Shown here: positions 1 to 5,229 of the stretch, one piece after another
Numbering within the stretch: the first letter of the stretch is position 1
How the letters are laid out: every line of letters begins with the position of its first letter
Assembly: GCA_002501695.1 (NCBI GenBank)
Contig: DANZ01000007.1
Coordinates: forward strand, 1 to 5,603
Direction: 5' to 3'
Length of the DNA: 5,603 bases
Origin: Methanolobus sp. UBA474
GTDB lineage: Archaea; Halobacteriota; Methanosarcinia; Methanosarcinales; Methanosarcinaceae
Program-made: the position numbers and the translations under genes
Notes under the pieces: generated by a model
Told to the model about the DNA's origin: nothing
Seen by the model: the letters and a program-made list of their open reading frames with translations, nothing else
The model's database searches: none

Positions 1-1400
1 TCAACCTCGAACGGCCCTACCCTGTAACCGGAGGTCTTGATGATATCGTCAGCCCGTCCCACGAACCAGAAGTATCCGTCCTCGTCCTTCCATGCCATGT
101 CCCCTGTGTGATAGTAGCCGTCACGCCAGACCTCTGCAGTCCTCTCAGGGTCCGCACCGTATCCGGTGAATATTCCGGGAGGCTTTTCAAACCCGGTGTT
201 GATAACGATCTCCCCTTCCTCGCCAACCTCGCACGGTTTGCCTTCTGCGTTTATCAGTTCTATAGAGTACTGCGGGGAAGGCTTGCCCATCGAACCGGGT
301 TTTGGCTCTACCCAGGGATAAGTTGCAAGGGTGACGATGGTCTCTGTCTGCCCGAACCCTTCCATTAGCTTAAGCCCTGTGATCTCCAGGAACTTCTGGT
401 AAACTTCAGGATTGAGAGGCTCTCCCGCTGTCACGCAGTAATCCAGACTACTGAGGTCGTACCTGCTCAGATCCTCCCGGATGAGGAAACGATAGATGGT
501 AGGCGGAGCGCAGAAGGTTGTCACGCCATACTTCACTGTGTTCTCCAGCATCCTCTCTGCAGTGAACCTGTCATAATCATACACAAAGACCGCGCTTCCT
601 GCTATCCACTGTCCGTATATCTTACCCCAGACACACTTTGCCCATCCCGAATCTGCCACAGTGTAGTGCAGGCCGCCGTCCGTCACATTCTGCCAGTATT
701 TGGCGGTGATTATATGAGCCAGTGGATATGTGAAATTGTGCTGCACCATCTTTGGGAAGCCGGTTGTTCCTGAGGAGAAGTAGTTCAGCAATATGTCCTC
801 ATTAGTGGTAGCCTCTTCGCCGACCGGGCGCGCAAGATCAGCAGAGGCAGCTTCAAGCTCCTTATCGAACGATACCCAGCCATCTCTTTCCAGGCCGATC
901 GCGATCCTGGTTTTGAGGATAACGCTAATCTCATTGTACGCATCGTCCACACAGTCCAGTATCCCTGCGTCCGGAGCAGCTACAACCATGCTGATCCCGG
1001 CACGCTGTACCCTGTACACGATATCCTTCTTAGTGAGCATGTGGGTTGCAGGAACAGCTATGGCGCCGATCCTGTGAAGCGCCAGCAGGAGGAACCAGAA
1101 CTCATACCTGCTTTTGAGCATGAGCATTACACTGTCTCCTTTGCGGACCCCGTATCTCTTGAGAATATTGGCCGTCCTGTTACTGTAGCGGGCGAGATCC
1201 GCAAAAGAGAATATCTTTTCGTCGCCATTGTCGTCGCACCATACAAGAGCTGTCTTATCAGGCTGCTCCCTTGCGTAAACATCAACGACATCGTATGCGA
1301 AATTGAAATTGTCGGGAATGTTGATCCTGAAGTTCTCCCTGAAATCATCGTATGAATCGAATTCGCTGCGTGAAACGTAGTTTTTCAGTAGTGAAGTCAT
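1..1400 (-). CDS. AMP-forming medium/branched-chain acyl-CoA synthetase (C-terminus outside window)
   Basis: This cytosolic enzyme activates a carboxylic acid with ATP to an acyl-adenylate and then transfers it to CoA. The ATG at 1398-1400 follows a strong ribosome-binding site. 466 codons are open to the window edge; the family is usually about 550-570 residues, so roughly 90-100 are missing, including the C-terminal catalytic lysine. Visible ANL-superfamily motifs are the phosphate-binding SSGTTGFPK (residues 209-217), GFGQTET (348-354), YHTGD (430-434, the ATP-ribose aspartate) and the hinge-containing GRADDIIKTSGYR (448-460). GWAKCVWGK (252-260) is typical of the Acs/MACS subgroup. From memory, two tryptophans shape the acyl pocket of the Methanosarcina acetivorans enzyme, which prefers 2-methylbutyrate; W236 and W258 appear to match them. 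Short or branched acyl substrates are therefore inferred. The gene lies 12 bases behind the XRE-cupin regulator in the same orientation, so they are probably co-transcribed. The family is near certain; the substrate is not. Confidence 0.93.
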   Translation of the reverse strand, partial: MTSLLKNYVSRSEFDSYDDFRENFRINIPDNFNFAYDVVDVYAREQPDKTALVWCDDNGDEKIFSFADLARYSNRTANILKRYGVRKGDSVMLMLKSRYEFWFLLLALHRIGAIAVPATHMLTKKDIVYRVQRAGISMVVAAPDAGILDCVDDAYNEISVILKTRIAIGLERDGWVSFDKELEAASADLARPVGEEATTNEDILLNYFSSGTTGFPKMVQHNFTYPLAHIITAKYWQNVTDGGLHYTVADSGWAKCVWGKIYGQWIAGSAVFVYDYDRFTAERMLENTVKYGVTTFCAPPTIYRFLIREDLSRYDLSSLDYCVTAGEPLNPEVYQKFLEITGLKLMEGFGQTETIVTLATYPWVEPKPGSMGKPSPQYSIELINAEGKPCEVGEEGEIVINTGFEKPPGIFTGYGADPERTAEVWRDGYYHTGDMAWKDEDGYFWFVGRADDIIKTSGYRVGPFEV

Positions 1401-1410
1401 GATACCTCCG
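1401..1410 (-). promoter_or_regulatory. Shine-Dalgarno site of the acyl-CoA synthetase
   Basis: On the minus strand the bases before the ATG read CGGAGGTATC. This is close to the full complement of the archaeal 16S rRNA 3' end, with GGAGGT at 1404-1409. The site fills most of the 12-base gap after the regulator's stop codon. It fixes the synthetase start and suggests efficient independent initiation on a shared mRNA. Confidence 0.85.
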
Positions 1411-1412
1411 TT

Positions 1413-1967
1413 TTACATAATGACTGCAAGGAACTTTGCTGGCCTTCTTCCTACAGCCTGCATCCCGTGGGCATAGTTGGAATCAAAGAAAATGGAGTCC
1501 CCTTCTTCAAGGACTATCTCATTGTTATGTATGAACACTTTGAGGGTGCCTTCAAGCACATAATCGAATTCCTGACCAGGGTGGGAGTTCATCGAAGGGC
1601 CCGTACCCTCCGGTTTGGGGTCGACCTGCACCAATAGGGGTTCTGCTTTCTTGTGTACGAAATTCGAGGCTATGCTCTGGTATTTATAATCCTTGCGCCT
1701 GTCGACACCAACGCCTTTGTCCTTTCTTGTGACCGTGAACACATGCATCTTCGGGTCTTCTCCCGTAAGCAGTACGGTCATATCCACATTGAGATGCTGA
1801 GCGATCTCAAAAAGCATGCTTGCCGGGAAATCTTCTTCGGCATTTTCGTATTTTCTGTAAGCTGCAGCAGATATACCAAGACGCTGGGCCATCTCATCTG
1901 ACAAAATGCCGCAGATCTCACGAAGTTCCCTGACACGGGCCGCAATTTCCTTTATTTTTTCCTGCAT
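1413..1967 (-). CDS. XRE-family helix-turn-helix / cupin transcriptional regulator
   Basis: This is a 184-residue DNA-binding regulator with a small-molecule-binding cupin domain. The N-terminal part (about 9-68) is an XRE/Cro-type helix-turn-helix: the segment LSDEMAQRLGISAAAYRKYE (22-41) is the DNA-reading core, followed by a typical third helix ending near LLTG. The C-terminal part (about 108-184) is a single cupin barrel. Motif 1 appears around H129, E133 and G140, and motif 2 as GDSIFFDSNYAHG with H167. The first histidine of the usual HxH pair is N127, so metal binding may be altered. ATG at 1965-1967 is preceded by GTGATC (1972-1977), the distal part of the archaeal Shine-Dalgarno consensus. 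Because the acyl-CoA synthetase follows after 12 bases, the regulator probably controls that enzyme and itself, sensing an organic acid, its CoA ester or a metal; this role is inference. The architecture is clear. Confidence 0.92.
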   Translation of the reverse strand: MQEKIKEIAARVRELREICGILSDEMAQRLGISAAAYRKYENAEEDFPASMLFEIAQHLNVDMTVLLTGEDPKMHVFTVTRKDKGVGVDRRKDYKYQSIASNFVHKKAEPLLVQVDPKPEGTGPSMNSHPGQEFDYVLEGTLKVFIHNNEIVLEEGDSIFFDSNYAHGMQAVGRRPAKFLAVIM

Positions 1968-2001
1968 ATTAGATCACTTCAGAGAATTTGAAAATTGATA
2001 A

Positions 2002-2014
2002 CGGGCCACGCCCG
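2002..2014 (-). other. Small GC hairpin in the likely leader of the regulator mRNA
   Basis: CGGGC (2002-2006) and GCCCG (2010-2014) are perfect inverted repeats with a three-base loop. They lie 34 bases upstream of the regulator start and would be within its 5' untranslated leader if transcription begins at the TATA element near 2126. The stem is only five base pairs, so a regulatory role is uncertain. Confidence 0.3.
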
Positions 2015-2120
2015 CAAATGCCCTTTCCATTCAATGCCCGCCATACCTATCCCGGGGATTTAAGAGAGTTTCTGCAGATGCGCTACCCTATGATGACGGT
2101 TTCTTAAGTATTCCTATTAT

Positions 2121-2132
2121 TTTAATATATTC
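2121..2132 (-). promoter_or_regulatory. Candidate TATA box for the leftward regulator/synthetase transcript
   Basis: Read on the minus strand the segment is GAATATATTAAA, a plausible archaeal TATA element in AT-rich sequence. It would place the transcription start near 2100 and give a leader of about 130 bases. A weaker alternative, CTTAAATCC on the minus strand near 2055-2063, would give a leader of about 65 bases. Assignment is by pattern only. Confidence 0.4.
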
Positions 2133-2195
2133 ATTTATTATGAGTGGTCATCCCGGAAGAATACAATGGAAGATGAGTGGTTTCTTTAGACATCA

Positions 2196-2208
2196 AAATA
2201 TATATACA
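2196..2208 (+). promoter_or_regulatory. Candidate TATA box upstream of the DUF92 gene (distal)
   Basis: AAAATATATATAC is the strongest TATA-like stretch in the gap. A start about 25 bases downstream would fall near 2228, inside the 18-bp palindrome, leaving a leader of about 80 bases before the ATG at 2307. The stretch is almost symmetrical, so leftward use is also conceivable. Confidence 0.5.
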
Positions 2209-2217
2209 TAAAAAAGA

Positions 2218-2235
2218 ATGTCGCTATAGTGACAT
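2218..2235. promoter_or_regulatory. 18-bp near-perfect palindrome, candidate operator
   Basis: The sequence is ATGTCGCTATAGTGACAT. Both nine-base halves are reverse complements except for one symmetric pair (G at 2222 against T at 2231). It sits 10-27 bases downstream of the TATA stretch, over the predicted transcription start, which is where archaeal repressors often bind to block transcription. The binding protein is unknown; the adjacent XRE-cupin regulator is the obvious local candidate, by inference only. Confidence 0.5.
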
Positions 2236-2255
2236 ACATAAATAATCATCACTGC

Positions 2256-2263
2256 TTTATATC
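2256..2263 (+). promoter_or_regulatory. Candidate TATA box upstream of the DUF92 gene (proximal)
   Basis: TTTATATC lies 44-51 bases before the ATG at 2307. It would set a transcription start near 2285 and a leader of about 22 bases. It competes with the distal element at 2196-2208; both could be used, and only the distal one would be covered by the palindrome. Confidence 0.45.
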
Positions 2264-2306
2264 TTGGCTAACTATCCGTATCCAGTAATAAGAACGAACG
2301 ATCCAT

Positions 2307-3740
2307 ATGCCTACCATTCTTGAGCGCCTGGAAAAGATAGAGTATGAATACCGACGTCAGATACTTCATGCTGCCTTTGGTCTGCTTATATTCACATTCC
2401 CCTTCCTTGATATCCTGACGCTTTTATTGCTTGATTTCCTGATAATCATCATTCTTGCATATTTTCCGGAATATCCGGTCATTGAGAAATTCCTCTATCG
2501 CAAGCCTGAACCTGGTTCCAGGGAAAGGCTTACTGATATGAACGATGGAGTAAAAAGCGCAAGGAATCTGGCCCTGTCAGTATTCATCATGCTGCTGATA
2601 AGCCAGATACTTGAGTTCACCCCACTTGATTTCCCTCTGTATGTAATAGGTGGCGCTATTGCAATAGCGACTTTTGGCAGCGGTGCAGCTTCATTCATCC
2701 GTCATCGCAAAAAACGGCATCTTAATGGCAATGGCATCTGGAGGAAAGCCCGTCATGAGCAACATATTCTTCCATCCAGCATAGTCATGCTCGGAATTGG
2801 TATAATTGCCGCATATGTTGCAGGAGCCTGGATAGCCGGTTGGGAGAACCTGGGTATCAGCAGGAACCTGATATTCTTCCTGGCGGTCATTGGTTCGATC
2901 ACCGGAGCTCTTTTTGAATCCATTCCTTCTAAGGTGGATGATAACATCTCGGTCCCCCTGGGTGCAGGAATGACGATGTGGCTGTTCCACTCCTTCGGGT
3001 ATTCGGTACCACCCTCTGAGATGTTCATGGCGCTTATGTTCTCCCTTGTACTGGGATATCTGGCTTACAGGGCGAGAATAGCAGACCTTTCCGCCCTTTT
3101 CAGCGCATCCCTTCTTGGCGTGCTGATCATAGTGTTCAGTGACGTCTCCTGGTTCATTCTGCTCCTGACCTTCTTCATCCTTGGCGGCGGGTTCACCAGA
3201 TACAAGTACAAGTACAAGGAATCCATAGGTATAGCACAGTCAAAGGACGGTGTGCGCAGCTATGAGAATGTGTTCAGCAATAGCATGGCAGCTCTTGTGC
3301 TTGCAGTCCTTTACGGAATATATCCGCAGTATTCGGAGTTCATCATCTTTGCATACCTGGGAACAGTTGCAACAGCGACGGGTGATACTCTTGCAAGCGA
3401 GATAGGCACGACCGCACGCTCCCAGCCAATAATGATAACCACTCTGAAACCGACATATGCAGGAGTTGACGGTGCTGTGACCGTGCTTGGTGAGGCTGCA
3501 GCTATCCTGGGATCGATGATCATCGGTATCCTGGCCGTTGTCTTTGGCGTGCTTCCTGCGGACAGCGCATTCATAGTTATATTCATTACAACGGCGGGCG
3601 GTTTTCTGGGGACCAATGCTGACAGCCTTCTGGGAGCGACCCTTCAGCACAGGGGAATGCTTTCCAACAGCGGTGTCAATTTTGTGGCAACCTTTGCAGG
3701 CGCTCTCATTTCAGGCATTCTTTACCTGATAGTAGCGTAA
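2307..3740 (+). CDS. DUF92 (VTE6/TMEM19-like) membrane protein with N-terminal VTE5/SEC59-like half
   Basis: This is a 477-residue polytopic membrane protein. The C-terminal half (about 240-477) has the DUF92 landmarks: GVRSYENVFSNS (315-326), GDTLASEIG (359-367), AGVDGAVTVLGE (385-396), GTNADSLLGATLQ (435-447) and SGVNFVATFAGAL (455-467). DUF92 includes plant VTE6, which phosphorylates phytyl phosphate to phytyl diphosphate. The N-terminal half resembles the CTP-dependent polyprenol kinase group (VTE5, dolichol kinase SEC59, DGK1), with RRQILHAAFG (16-25) and ESIPSKVDDNISVPL (204-218). The usual GDG/GDA motif appears to be FGSGAAS (123-129), lacking the aspartate, so this half may be inactive. 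The best-supported role is phosphorylation of an isoprenoid alcohol or its monophosphate in the membrane, perhaps geranylgeraniol-type salvage for archaeal lipids; that is inference. The ATG at 2307 has only a weak GATC (2300-2303) upstream. DUF92 assignment is strong, the N-terminal assignment moderate. Confidence 0.88.
   Translation: MPTILERLEKIEYEYRRQILHAAFGLLIFTFPFLDILTLLLLDFLIIIILAYFPEYPVIEKFLYRKPEPGSRERLTDMNDGVKSARNLALSVFIMLLISQILEFTPLDFPLYVIGGAIAIATFGSGAASFIRHRKKRHLNGNGIWRKARHEQHILPSSIVMLGIGIIAAYVAGAWIAGWENLGISRNLIFFLAVIGSITGALFESIPSKVDDNISVPLGAGMTMWLFHSFGYSVPPSEMFMALMFSLVLGYLAYRARIADLSALFSASLLGVLIIVFSDVSWFILLLTFFILGGGFTRYKYKYKESIGIAQSKDGVRSYENVFSNSMAALVLAVLYGIYPQYSEFIIFAYLGTVATATGDTLASEIGTTARSQPIMITTLKPTYAGVDGAVTVLGEAAAILGSMIIGILAVVFGVLPADSAFIVIFITTAGGFLGTNADSLLGATLQHRGMLSNSGVNFVATFAGALISGILYLIVA
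3201..3218 (+). repeat. Three tandem copies of TACAAG within the DUF92 gene
   Basis: The hexamer TACAAG is repeated three times in frame and encodes YKYKYK (residues 299-304). It lies in a basic loop between the membrane segment ending near 295 and the first conserved DUF92 motif. Such a short in-frame repeat could vary in copy number by replication slippage without breaking the gene. Confidence 0.8.
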
Positions 3741-3759
3741 ACCGCAGTCTTAAGAAAAG

Positions 3760-3768
3760 TTATAACAT
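3760..3768 (+). promoter_or_regulatory. Candidate TATA box giving a leaderless JAMM mRNA
   Basis: TTATAACAT, preceded by the purine-rich AAGAAAAG, is centred about 24 bases before the ATG at 3788. This is the normal distance from an archaeal TATA box to the transcription start. Transcription would therefore begin at or next to the start codon, which fits the absence of any ribosome-binding site. Confidence 0.5.
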
Positions 3769-3787
3769 ATTGCAACAATGGTCCTGT

Positions 3788-4195
3788 ATGAAAAAGAATG
3801 TCGAGATCAGAGGTATTGCCAGCGATACCCTTGATTTTATACTTGCGGCCAGTAAGTCAACATATCCGAATGAGTTTGCGGGGCTGCTCCAGGCCAGCGA
3901 TGGCATCATTACGGATGTTCTCCTTCTTCCGGGAACGGAATCAAGTGAATCCAATGCGGTCCTGAAACTGTTCATGATGCCAAATATCTCTGCGGTGGGC
4001 TCGGTACACAGCCACCCGGGTTCTGTCGTGCGCCCTTCGCAGGCCGACCTGCATATGTTCAGCAAGACAGGCACTCACCATATTATAGTGGGGCATCCTT
4101 ACGGCCGTAACAACTGGAAGTGCTATGACGGCAGCGGGCAGCCCGTTAAGCTGGAGGTGCTGGATGTTGAGCTGGAGGACGAGGAATTGCTGTAA
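3788..4195 (+). CDS. JAMM/MPN-domain zinc metalloprotease (Mov34/PAD-1 family), possible deSAMPylase
   Basis: This is a 135-residue single-domain JAMM protein. The complete zinc site is present: E29 (in NEFAGLL) as general base, H74 and H76 in HSHPG, S84, and D87, matching HxHx(10)D exactly. Small archaeal members of similar size, such as HvJAMM1 of Haloferax, cleave ubiquitin-like SAMP proteins from their conjugates, so a deSAMPylase role is plausible. Related JAMM enzymes instead act in sulfur-carrier pathways. No SAMP, E1-like or sulfur gene is in the window to decide. The C-terminus is acidic (VELEDEELL). ATG 3788 is preferred because it sits at the predicted transcription start and opens with the usual MKK; an in-frame TTG at 3770 would add six residues but has no ribosome-binding site. 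The gene starts 47 bases after the DUF92 gene. Family assignment is strong; substrate unknown. Confidence 0.9.
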   Translation: MKKNVEIRGIASDTLDFILAASKSTYPNEFAGLLQASDGIITDVLLLPGTESSESNAVLKLFMMPNISAVGSVHSHPGSVVRPSQADLHMFSKTGTHHIIVGHPYGRNNWKCYDGSGQPVKLEVLDVELEDEELL

Positions 4196-4246
4196 TATCA
4201 GGAATCCTGCAGCAAATTCTCAATAATTAACTGACCACAGGTTCCG

Positions 4247-4251
4247 TTTTT
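4247..4251 (+). terminator. Possible T-tract terminator after the JAMM gene
   Basis: A run of five T residues follows about 50 bases after the JAMM stop codon. Archaeal RNA polymerase can terminate at T-rich tracts without a hairpin. The run is short, so this is only a candidate. Confidence 0.22.
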
Positions 4252-4258
4252 CAAAAAA

Positions 4259-4266
4259 AGTATATC
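4259..4266 (+). promoter_or_regulatory. Candidate TATA box for the YihY-family gene
   Basis: AGTATATC, preceded by a run of seven A residues, is centred about 25 bases before 4288. A start there would give a leader of about 15 bases before the ATG at 4302. This supports independent transcription of the gene, separate from the JAMM gene 106 bases upstream. Confidence 0.45.
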
Positions 4267-4280
4267 TGATCAGTGCAGAT
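4264..4280. promoter_or_regulatory. Inverted repeat over the YihY promoter
   Basis: ATCTG (4264-4268) and CAGAT (4276-4280) are inverted repeats separated by seven bases, and the 8-bp palindrome CTGATCAG (4266-4273) overlaps the left arm. The site lies between the TATA element and the predicted transcription start, a suitable position for a repressor, but the arms are short. Confidence 0.25.
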
Positions 4281-4301
4281 TTAGAAAGGGGTTTTGGGTG
4301 T

Positions 4302-5171
4302 ATGGGGAAGATAAAGGATATTGTTACTAAGACTCTGCACAAGTGGAGCAGTGATGACGGCATTACCGACAGTGCAGCGCTTTCATTCATAGTTCTGATG
4401 AGCCTGCCAGCGCTGTTATTATTCCTATTGTCCGTCAGCAGCTTCTTTTTAAGAGAGGAAACGATCCAGGAAGCGATCGTAGAGTACATATCGGATATTG
4501 CAACTGACACAACAATGGAAGCGTTACAGACGCTTTTCCAGCAGATCCCGGAAACCAGCACTATTACTCTGGGACTGCTGATAAGCTTTGCATTATTTCT
4601 ATGGACTGCAGGAAATCTGTTCCTGCAGCTCGAGAAGACCCTTAACAGGATGTGGGAAGTATCATATGAGAAAAGAACATGGTATGAGGAGCTTATCAAG
4701 AAGAGGATATCCGCTTTTATCTCAGTCTTCATATTTGTCCTGCTTATTGTGCTGACCACCGTTTTTGATGTGATATTCTTTAGTATTTCGCAACAGCTGG
4801 ACGAGTTTCTCCCGCTGCCTGCATGGACTATACAGTATACAAGCTCCATAGCCAATTTCCTTATACTTGTGCTCCTCTTTATTTACCTTTACAGGGTCCT
4901 TCCTGATACCAAGATGGATTACAAGTACGTCATTGCAGGCTCTTTCCTTACAGTGACACTCATCACAATAGGCAAATATGTATTCAGTCTGTATCTCAGG
5001 TATACCGATCCTACGGGCATGTATGGCAGCGTCGGCTCCGTACTTGCTCTCTTTCTGTGGATATACATGTCTGCTATCATTGTTACTGTTATAGTGGAAT
5101 TCACGAAGGTATATGCAGACTATGAGACTGACCAAAGGAAGGAGCAGATCCGCAGGTCTGCGAACGATTAA
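4302..5171 (+). CDS. YihY/BrkB-family integral membrane protein
   Basis: This 289-residue protein has six likely transmembrane helices (about 27-50, 86-108, 136-160, 180-199, 208-230 and 244-268), the normal topology and length of the YihY/UPF0761 family (once misnamed ribonuclease BN). Family landmarks are the first helix with ALSFIVLMSLPALLLF (26-41), LFLWTAGNLFLQLEKTLNRMW (98-118), YRVLPDTK (197-204), the turn YGSVGSVLALFLWIY (241-255) and the C-terminal E/F-TKVY segment (266-271). The biochemical role of the family is not established; involvement in membrane integrity or transport is suggested, and the old ribonuclease name is wrong. The C-terminal tail is charged and probably cytosolic. 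A GGGTG precedes the ATG almost immediately and AAGGGG lies 9-14 bases before it, so the ribosome-binding site is ambiguous. Family assignment is strong, function open. Confidence 0.92.
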   Translation: MGKIKDIVTKTLHKWSSDDGITDSAALSFIVLMSLPALLLFLLSVSSFFLREETIQEAIVEYISDIATDTTMEALQTLFQQIPETSTITLGLLISFALFLWTAGNLFLQLEKTLNRMWEVSYEKRTWYEELIKKRISAFISVFIFVLLIVLTTVFDVIFFSISQQLDEFLPLPAWTIQYTSSIANFLILVLLFIYLYRVLPDTKMDYKYVIAGSFLTVTLITIGKYVFSLYLRYTDPTGMYGSVGSVLALFLWIYMSAIIVTVIVEFTKVYADYETDQRKEQIRRSAND

Positions 5172-5190
5172 ACTTAAAGTGTGGTAATCA

Positions 5191-5199
5191 ATAATATAA
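5191..5199 (+). promoter_or_regulatory. Candidate TATA box for the flavin-binding protein gene
   Basis: ATAATATAA lies about 35 bases before the ATG at 5230 and would start transcription near 5220. That would leave little of the ribosome-binding site in the mRNA. The alternative TTAAACTTAAAG (5168-5179), starting transcription near 5199, would keep the whole site and a 4-bp GGCC hairpin (5206-5217). The choice is unresolved. Confidence 0.35.
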
Positions 5200-5217
5200 T
5201 GTGAGGGCCAACAGGCC

Positions 5218-5224
5218 AGGGGGA
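5218..5224 (+). promoter_or_regulatory. Shine-Dalgarno site of the flavin-binding protein gene
   Basis: AGGGGGA ends five bases before the ATG at 5230. It is a good partial match to the archaeal consensus and supports this start. A GGCC-AACA-GGCC hairpin directly abuts its 5' side. Confidence 0.6.
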
Positions 5225-5229
5225 TTTAA

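Larger units (their letters stand above)
1968..2306. other. Divergent intergenic region between the regulator and the DUF92 gene
   Basis: This 339-base gap separates the leftward regulator/synthetase pair from the rightward membrane-protein gene. The left third (about 1995-2060) is GC-rich, with a small hairpin and two copies of AATGCCC (2017-2023 and 2033-2039). The rest is strongly AT-rich and holds the TATA-like elements and the palindrome listed separately. A 9-base direct repeat, ATGAGTGGT, occurs at 2140-2148 and 2173-2181, 33 bases apart. No convincing gene was found here; the only open frame noticed is 23 codons (2140-2211) with no ribosome-binding site. Confidence 0.8.

Noticed and set aside
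1041..1355. A 104-residue plus-strand open frame opposite the acyl-CoA synthetase
   Set aside because: It lies wholly antisense to a gene with clear conserved motifs, resembles no family and has no ribosome-binding site. The other long antisense frames in 793-1077, 3240-3650 and 4220-4855 were dismissed for the same reason.
2140..2211. A 23-codon open frame in the intergenic region containing two MSG starts made by the ATGAGTGGT repeat
   Set aside because: There is no ribosome-binding site, it runs straight through the strongest TATA element, and the nearest upstream TATA-like sequence is too close to produce a mRNA starting before it.
3770..3787. TTG at 3770 as the JAMM start
   Set aside because: It adds six residues (MQQWSC) with no family match and would lie upstream of the predicted transcription start; ATG 3788 fits better.
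2211..3803. A 13-base exact repeat, AAAAAGAATGTCG, at 2211-2223 and 3791-3803
   Set aside because: It is A-rich, one copy is ordinary coding sequence of the JAMM start, and a match of this length is not surprising by chance in a window of this size.
4199..4209. CAGGAATCCTG as a terminator hairpin after the JAMM gene
   Set aside because: The arms leave only a one- to three-base loop and a 4-bp stem, and no T-tract follows directly, so a stable hairpin is unlikely.
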